A DNA stretch of 10,658 bases from a bacterium (GTDB lineage Bacteria; Patescibacteriota; Minisyncoccia; Minisyncoccales; CG1-02-41-26): assembly GCA_018400675.1 (NCBI GenBank), contig JAGYMG010000016.1, positions 1 to 10,658 on the forward strand, written 5' to 3'. The translations under genes were made by a program, and so were the position numbers. Shown here piece by piece: positions 5,982-10,658 of this stretch. Position 1 is the first letter of the stretch. Every line of letters begins with the position of its first letter. A model generated the notes under the pieces. The model saw only the letters and a program-made list of their open reading frames with translations, searched no databases and was not told the origin of the DNA.

Positions 5982-6278
5982 ATGATTCCTAAATTTTTAA
6001 AAAAGCATTTTTGGGATGTAGATATTTCAAAAGTTGATAAGAAAAAAAATGCCCAATTTGTTATTGAGAGAATTTTAGATTATGGAGATAAAAAAGAAGT
6101 AGAATGGATGAAGAAAAATTATGACTTGGACCAGATTAAAAACGTTGTTCGAAATTCCAGAAGGCTTTCTCTTAGAAGTGCTAATTATTGGGCAGTTATT
6201 TTTGACTTAAAGAGAGATGAAGTTTTATATCTCAAGCGATATTATCAAAAGAAACCAAATCTAATTTGGAAATATTAA
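5982..6278 (+). CDS. Putative antitoxin of an AbiE-like pair (DUF6922-like), 98 aa
   Basis: A 98-residue basic helical protein. Its layout, with FWDVDISKVD near the start, FVIERILDYGDKKEVEWM in the middle, then SRRLSLRSANYWAVIF, matches from memory the small proteins (DUF6922-like) encoded just upstream of AbiEii/MenT-type nucleotidyltransferases and presumed to be their antitoxins. No DNA-binding domain is obvious, so autoregulation is not evident. The only Shine-Dalgarno-like bases, AAGG, abut the ATG and are too close to act. With the promoter at 5941-5969 this suggests leaderless translation. The frame overlaps the downstream toxin-like gene by at least 13 bp. It appears intact. The antitoxin role is inferred from gene pairing. 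Confidence 0.8.
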   Translation: MIPKFLKKHFWDVDISKVDKKKNAQFVIERILDYGDKKEVEWMKKNYDLDQIKNVVRNSRRLSLRSANYWAVIFDLKRDEVLYLKRYYQKKPNLIWKY

Positions 6279-6847
6279 AGCAATCGGGGATACTCAAAGA
6301 CTTTTATCTTGCTGGTGGTACAGCAGTGGCTTTGTATCTTAAGCACCGTCTTTCTGTAAACTTATATCTTTTTACTACAAAGAATGTTGACTCTAAAGAG
6401 TTAATTGAAAGAATCAAAAAGTTAGGAAAGCTCTCTGTTGAAAAGGAAGCCCTTAATTCTTTAATTGGTAATTTTCAAGGAACACTATTAAGTTTTTTAA
6501 AATATGATTATCCTAATCTTTTTCCTTTTCAAGAGATTGAAGGAGTTGACACGGCTGATATTAGAGATATCGCTTGTATGAAAGTTGCAGCAATTTCATC
6601 TCGTGGTTCAAAAAAAGATTTTATAGACCTCTTTGTTATTTCTAAAGAAGTTATTTCTCTTAATGAAATCCTTGAGCTCTTCAAAGAGAAATATAAGGAG
6701 ATTGATTACAATATGAATCATATCCTAAAAAGTGTTATTTACTTTGAAGACGCAGAAAGAGATTCTATGCCTGAGATGTTAACACCTCTGGATTGGGATG
6801 ACGCCAAAAACTTTTTTAGAGAGGAAATCAAAACAATTAAGCTATAA
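6266..6847 (+). CDS. AbiEii/AbiGii-type nucleotidyltransferase, catalytic aspartates replaced
   Basis: The family's toxins are minimal nucleotidyltransferases that modify RNA or other targets in type IV-like toxin-antitoxin and phage-exclusion systems. Recognised by FYLAGGTAVALYLKHRLS, close to the family's YLxGGTALALxLGHRxS, and by SSRGSKKDFIDLFVI, matching the later conserved KDxxDLY block. The two metal-binding aspartates that should follow (SxDLDFF) read SVNLYLF, Asn at 6359-6361 and Tyr at 6365-6367, so catalysis is probably lost. The TTG at 6266 is the first conventional start in this frame, giving 193 aa. Family-like sequence continues upstream as ILSKETKSN to an ATA at 6239, where an ATG would be expected. 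No Shine-Dalgarno is visible; translation is presumably coupled to the overlapping upstream gene. It is either a decaying toxin or a non-catalytic variant. Confidence 0.85.
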   Translation: MEILKQSGILKDFYLAGGTAVALYLKHRLSVNLYLFTTKNVDSKELIERIKKLGKLSVEKEALNSLIGNFQGTLLSFLKYDYPNLFPFQEIEGVDTADIRDIACMKVAAISSRGSKKDFIDLFVISKEVISLNEILELFKEKYKEIDYNMNHILKSVIYFEDAERDSMPEMLTPLDWDDAKNFFREEIKTIKL

Positions 6848-6869
6848 TTATCCTAATTTCCAATAATTC

Positions 6870-6897
6870 AACAACAGAGGAATCTCTGTTGTTTTTT
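6870..6897 (+). terminator. Intrinsic terminator of the AbiE-like module
   Basis: AACAACAGAG (6870-6879) pairs perfectly with CTCTGTTGTT (6884-6893) around a GAAT loop and continues into TTTTTT. The reverse orientation lacks a T tract, so it probably serves only the plus strand. Confidence 0.85.
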
Positions 6898-6920
6898 AGA
6901 GATTATTTTTTAGAAGAAAA

Positions 6921-9900
6921 TTATTCTACACTACGGACACACTGGGTATAAACCTTATTAGTTTTAGCCAACTTAATAATTTTACCCATATTACCACTAT
7001 GGCCTAATGCCCAGATATTATTTTCTGATACGGTGCTGGACCAATAATAACCGTTATAGCCACTTTCATGGGGGAATATTTTTCCGCCAGGGGAGAGACT
7101 AACGACTATTTCTAGAGCATTAGGCAAGCGCCAGTCATCATAACCTCCAATTTCTAAATTATTACAAATCTCAAAAGCACTTTTCCATAACTCACTCTTT
7201 GGTCTTGGAGATAGAGGATAATTAGAAACAGTGCCGGAGATTGTTCTGGCTCCTCCTTTTACCCACATTAAATTAGTGCAATTATCTATAATAACTTCTT
7301 CTTTTTCTGTTTGTCCGAGGCCACAATCGTAATTAGGATTTGGGTCTATGCCAGGTGATAACATAGGCCTGTCGGGGGAAGGACCTCTTACAAATCGGCT
7401 ATATGCTGGGGGGCAATCTCCTCCTGAATAATAGGAAGCATCAGCAGTAGCATCAGCGAAATCAACATAATAACTTTTATAGTTTTGGGGAGGAGTCGGA
7501 GAAATACTTGTTTTCTTACCAATCTTTGTCCAATATTTTTCGGGTTTAGTATTTGCAAATGAATTATAAATAGTCGGTGCAGAGATGTCATATTTTATTA
7601 GCGTCGCTAATTCTTTAAAATTAGGAATTCTCCAGTCATTTAAATTTTCAGAAGTAGTGCTATTTATTAGACTGAGATAGCCAACCAAGTCTGACTGAGT
7701 ACTAGTTATACCATTATTACAAGCAGGACTATTTCCGTTTTGTGGCCATATTAAACCAGTATATAAATCTTTTATTATCTCTCCATCATTCTGAAACCCG
7801 GGTATTGTTTCAGCTGAAGAACAATTAGAAACTTGAGAAGTAGCATTATTAGCATTAATTGATTTAATAGCGAAGAAATACTTTGTATTTGGAGAAAGGT
7901 TAGATATGGTGATATTTATTATTGTATTGCCGTTTGTTGGAATTATTCTTTCCTCATACTCAATAGCATCTTCCCATTCTATTTGATTCTCTCTGGTTGT
8001 TCCTTCTTTAATTTCTTTATTGGCATACTTGACGATATATTCCTTAGCTCCGATATCTTCCCAGAAAAGGTCAATGCTTTCTCTCAAAGCGGAAGGCCCT
8101 CCGCTCAAATCAGAGATAGCAGGGAGAGGCGTATTGTAGGGAGTAGTAGTCGCTATTAAGGAATAATTTTCCCCGTCAACAGCTCGAATAGCAAAATAAT
8201 AAGTAACATCATAATCAAGATTAGCAATTGTTAAGCTTGTTGTAGCTGTAGTGGTCGAGGAAATATCTGGAACACTAGTAGTATTAGTTTCATTAATTTT
8301 TTCTTTTGCCCAATAAAGAATATAAGAAATATTGCTTTGAGGCGTATCAGGGTCGGTAGTTGTGGACCAGGTCAGAGATGCACTGTTGTATTTACTATTT
8401 TCCTTGTTAAGAGAGAAATCAGGGACTGGGTTGGGCGGTAGAGTTGAGTGTCTACTGTTTTTCGCTTTAGGCGTTCCAAGGATAAGATTATTTTCTGCAT
8501 CTTGGCCATTTATTGTTTCTTTATCATTATTGCCCCAATTTTCAGAATTATTCCCTGGGTGTATGGGATTAATCCTCTCCATTGTTTGTTTTGTCTCATT
8601 ATCTCCAGCGGACCAGTCATCTAAACAATCGACTTGGTCGATTAAAGTAGACCGAGAATCTCTTAATTCTATTTTTTCTCCTTCATTATTCAAGGCACCA
8701 GTATAAATCTGATCTTCTGAGATATCTGAGATAGTAGAGCTGGCTGTTCTCTCTAAGAGGTAATAGCCATAAGCAGGAATTTTCCCGTTTAAAACAATAA
8801 CATTAGTGTTTGTAGCTTCTCCCCAGTTGATAGAACAACCATTCAAATCAACTTCCTGATTAGTGTTATTATAGAGTTCCAGCCATTCGTCATTCCAGTC
8901 GGCTCGAGTCCCCATCCAGGCAATTTCATTAATAACTACATCTAACTCATTAAGAATGGCGATGTTAGTACTAGTCCCTGCAGCTGATATCTCTACAATT
9001 TTTTTGGTGCTGTTAGTTAATCCTTTATTATCAGAAACTCTAAGAAAAACTTCGAACTGGCTAGAGGTTGCAAAAACGTGACCAATAACATTATTATTAG
9101 TAGTCGTTGAGATGCCATCTCCAAAATCCCAGTAATAGGAAGTTACTTCACCGTCAGGATCCGTAGAAGAAGCAGCATTAAAAAGAATCTCCTGATTTAT
9201 TAATGGTGATAGGGGAGAATAGCTAAAGATGGCAATAGGGGATTGGTTTTCTTCTGGGTCAGCAGATGTTTCCTCTTCTTTGGTATTTTTTGTTTTCGGG
9301 GTTGCCCTTTGTATTTCAAAATCAAGATTATTATTATCGCTATCAATATAGTTCTCATCAACAGAAGACCATTGTCTGCCAATACTTTTACCAGCAGGAG
9401 GATTTATTGCTGGTAATGTTTCAAAATCTTGAGCTTCACCCCAGCCAACTTTATCTACTATTTCCCTGTTTGGATTTTTAATTATTAATGTATTGTCTTC
9501 GGTCAATGGATAATTAGTGAAAATATCTGCCGAAAAAGAGGAAGAAGCATTAGAAATTAATAAATAGTCTTTAGGATCAATTGTTTTGTTTAAAAGTAAA
9601 TTCTTAGGAGCAAAACTGCAAAAATCGGAAGCATTTTTTGTTTTTCTTTGCAAGTACCAGTTTGTCAGATTAACCGGCGATTCGTTCGGATTATACAATT
9701 CAACAAAGTCTTCTTTCGCTAGTTGGTTTGATTCTTGGTCTAAGCCAGTGATATGGATTTCGTTTATCAAGATTTTTGGATACGAGGTATAAGAAGAGCC
9801 TCCTCCTGAAGAATAGTTTGTTTGGCTGTCTTCTTGATCTTTTTCTTCTTTGTCTTTAGGTTCATCGTCTTCACTCTTTTCTTCACTATCTGGAGCGGTT

Positions 9901-10658
9901 TCACCAGAGCTATTTTCTCCATTGGGGGTCCCTTCTGTCTCTTTACTCGTCTGCCAGGACGAATCACCCTTTCTTTCCATTGTTTTCTTGTCATTATTAT
10001 TCCCTGCTGGCCAATTAGGATCAGCCTTAACCATATCTTGGAGGGTACAGTCTTGATCAAAAAGATATAATGCTTCATTGGTATTGTTTAAGGATCCCGT
10101 GTAAATAATATCGGCCGGAATATTCTCTAAAGAATTATCATCTGTTCTCTCTAAAATTATAAAATCTGTTGGTTCTATAATCATTTCATCAAAGAATATT
10201 TTTATTCCTCCAGATTGTTCCTCAAGAGTTCTTTTGTCTAATATTTGCCAATTGAACAGGTTAGCCTTGTCGTTGGATATATTTTTTAATTCTATCCATT
10301 CATTGTTTGCGGATGTTGGAGTTCCCATCCAAGCAATTTCATTAAAAATGACATTGTTCCTCTCTGGCTCAAGGTTTTGAGGTAGGGAGCAAGGGATTTT
10401 TTCTTGTGAAGAATCTTCTGTTGGTTCTTTATCTAATTTTTCTATTTCTTTTCTGATTCTTTCTGCTTCTTTCCGGAGATTTTCTAACTTTGAATATAGT
10501 TCTTCTAATTCCTTATCTCTCTCGGGCTGAGATTCTTCTTCTCCCGGGGAAATTGTTATTGCTTCTTCTGCTTTTCTATAAATAAGGTCTGTTAATTTTT
10601 TTATCTGTTGATTAAGAAAATCTAAATCAAGATGTAACTCTATCACAACTTCTTCTTT
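6921..10658 (-). CDS. Giant multidomain surface/secreted protein: LTD-LTD-PKD-LTD-FN3-FN3-DUF1566x2 (N-terminus outside window)
   Basis: The frame is open through the right edge (AAA GAA GAA GTT before the GTG at 10646), so the start and any signal peptide are not visible; 1245 residues are seen. Domain order from the N-terminal side: charged coiled coil (about 10424-10617), lamin-tail domain 1 (about 9970-10358), acidic Ser/Gly-rich linker (about 9785-9930), lamin-tail 2 (about 9365-9780), PKD (about 8990-9240, with WDFGDG), lamin-tail 3 (about 8575-8945), FN3 (about 8135-8437), FN3 (about 7805-8130), then two DUF1566 modules (about 7380-7795 and 6924-7335) with DWRIPN/DWRLPN, YW and RFVRG/QCVRS. 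All are typical extracytoplasmic adhesion or display modules. There is no C-terminal LPxTG or membrane helix, so anchoring, if any, is N-terminal. No enzymatic domain is seen. A role in cell-surface attachment is inference. Confidence 0.93.
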   Translation of the reverse strand, partial: KEEVVIELHLDLDFLNQQIKKLTDLIYRKAEEAITISPGEEESQPERDKELEELYSKLENLRKEAERIRKEIEKLDKEPTEDSSQEKIPCSLPQNLEPERNNVIFNEIAWMGTPTSANNEWIELKNISNDKANLFNWQILDKRTLEEQSGGIKIFFDEMIIEPTDFIILERTDDNSLENIPADIIYTGSLNNTNEALYLFDQDCTLQDMVKADPNWPAGNNNDKKTMERKGDSSWQTSKETEGTPNGENSSGETAPDSEEKSEDDEPKDKEEKDQEDSQTNYSSGGGSSYTSYPKILINEIHITGLDQESNQLAKEDFVELYNPNESPVNLTNWYLQRKTKNASDFCSFAPKNLLLNKTIDPKDYLLISNASSSFSADIFTNYPLTEDNTLIIKNPNREIVDKVGWGEAQDFETLPAINPPAGKSIGRQWSSVDENYIDSDNNNLDFEIQRATPKTKNTKEEETSADPEENQSPIAIFSYSPLSPLINQEILFNAASSTDPDGEVTSYYWDFGDGISTTTNNNVIGHVFATSSQFEVFLRVSDNKGLTNSTKKIVEISAAGTSTNIAILNELDVVINEIAWMGTRADWNDEWLELYNNTNQEVDLNGCSINWGEATNTNVIVLNGKIPAYGYYLLERTASSTISDISEDQIYTGALNNEGEKIELRDSRSTLIDQVDCLDDWSAGDNETKQTMERINPIHPGNNSENWGNNDKETINGQDAENNLILGTPKAKNSRHSTLPPNPVPDFSLNKENSKYNSASLTWSTTTDPDTPQSNISYILYWAKEKINETNTTSVPDISSTTTATTSLTIANLDYDVTYYFAIRAVDGENYSLIATTTPYNTPLPAISDLSGGPSALRESIDLFWEDIGAKEYIVKYANKEIKEGTTRENQIEWEDAIEYEERIIPTNGNTIINITISNLSPNTKYFFAIKSINANNATSQVSNCSSAETIPGFQNDGEIIKDLYTGLIWPQNGNSPACNNGITSTQSDLVGYLSLINSTTSENLNDWRIPNFKELATLIKYDISAPTIYNSFANTKPEKYWTKIGKKTSISPTPPQNYKSYYVDFADATADASYYSGGDCPPAYSRFVRGPSPDRPMLSPGIDPNPNYDCGLGQTEKEEVIIDNCTNLMWVKGGARTISGTVSNYPLSPRPKSELWKSAFEICNNLEIGGYDDWRLPNALEIVVSLSPGGKIFPHESGYNGYYWSSTVSENNIWALGHSGNMGKIIKLAKTNKVYTQCVRSVE
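8575..8945 (-). repeat. Intragenic repeat: lamin-tail domain copy B
   Basis: Shares with the copy at about 9970-10358 the blocks NEIAWMGT, NEW/DEW-[IL]-EL, ERT, IYTGxLNN, and W-x-AG-[ND]-[N]-x3-K-x-TMER, in the same order and spacing. DNA similarity persists, for example CCCATCCAGGCAATTTCATT at 8912 against CCCATCCAAGCAATTTCATT at 10324. Confidence 0.8.
9970..10358 (-). repeat. Intragenic repeat: lamin-tail domain copy A
   Basis: The partner of the copy at 8575-8945. The middle lamin-tail domain (about 9365-9780) lacks the WMGT, IYTG and TMER blocks, so these two copies are closer to each other than to the one between them. Confidence 0.8.

Noticed and set aside
8362..8706. A 114-codon plus-strand frame inside the giant surface gene
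   Set aside because: Antisense shadow of the lamin-tail 3 and FN3 coding sequence; no initiation signals.

Overview
The window is an AT-rich bacterial stretch read with the standard code: genes end at TGA, TAA and TAG, and TGA is a real stop at 1981. It suggests a small-genome lineage of the Patescibacteria/CPR (Parcubacteria-like) kind. The reasons are a giant secreted mosaic of lamin-tail, PKD, FN3 and DUF1566 domains, ThyX used for thymidylate, a membrane-anchored pseudo-HtrA protein beside a Clp ATPase, and several orphan small proteins. This placement is inference from gene content, not a phylogenetic result.

Layout. (1) 1-2768, + strand: a Clp/Hsp100 ATPase cut by the left edge, then a membrane-anchored trypsin-fold protein that has lost its catalytic triad, closed by a hairpin terminator. 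(2) 2773-3568: a helical protein of unknown function with a strong Shine-Dalgarno, closed by a perfect 14-bp terminator that also serves the convergent thyX. (3) 3567-4391: thyX on the minus strand; its upstream region is shared with a consensus promoter facing right. (4) 4386-5347: two small membrane or exported proteins, the first with degenerate dockerin/EF-hand-like loops, each with its own promoter. (5) 5364-5905: a 116-aa unknown protein on the minus strand under a consensus promoter with a leader of about 110 nt. (6) 5941-6897: a two-gene module resembling the AbiE-type toxin-antitoxin arrangement, apparently leaderless, whose nucleotidyltransferase lacks the metal-binding DxD aspartates and probably its ancestral ATG. 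(7) 6921-10658: a giant minus-strand surface protein whose N-terminus lies beyond the right edge.

The genes form no single pathway. Two themes recur: enzyme folds that kept their scaffold but lost catalytic residues (pseudo-HtrA and AbiEii-like), and short, mostly single-gene transcription units, each with a recognisable TTGACA/TATAAT-type promoter and intrinsic terminator. The most checkable observations are the ClpB-like ATPase with a ClpC-type ClpP-docking IGF tripeptide, the triad-less HtrA-like partner 10 bp downstream, and the AbiEii-like protein with NxY in place of DxD. No tRNA, rRNA, CRISPR array or insertion sequence was seen.
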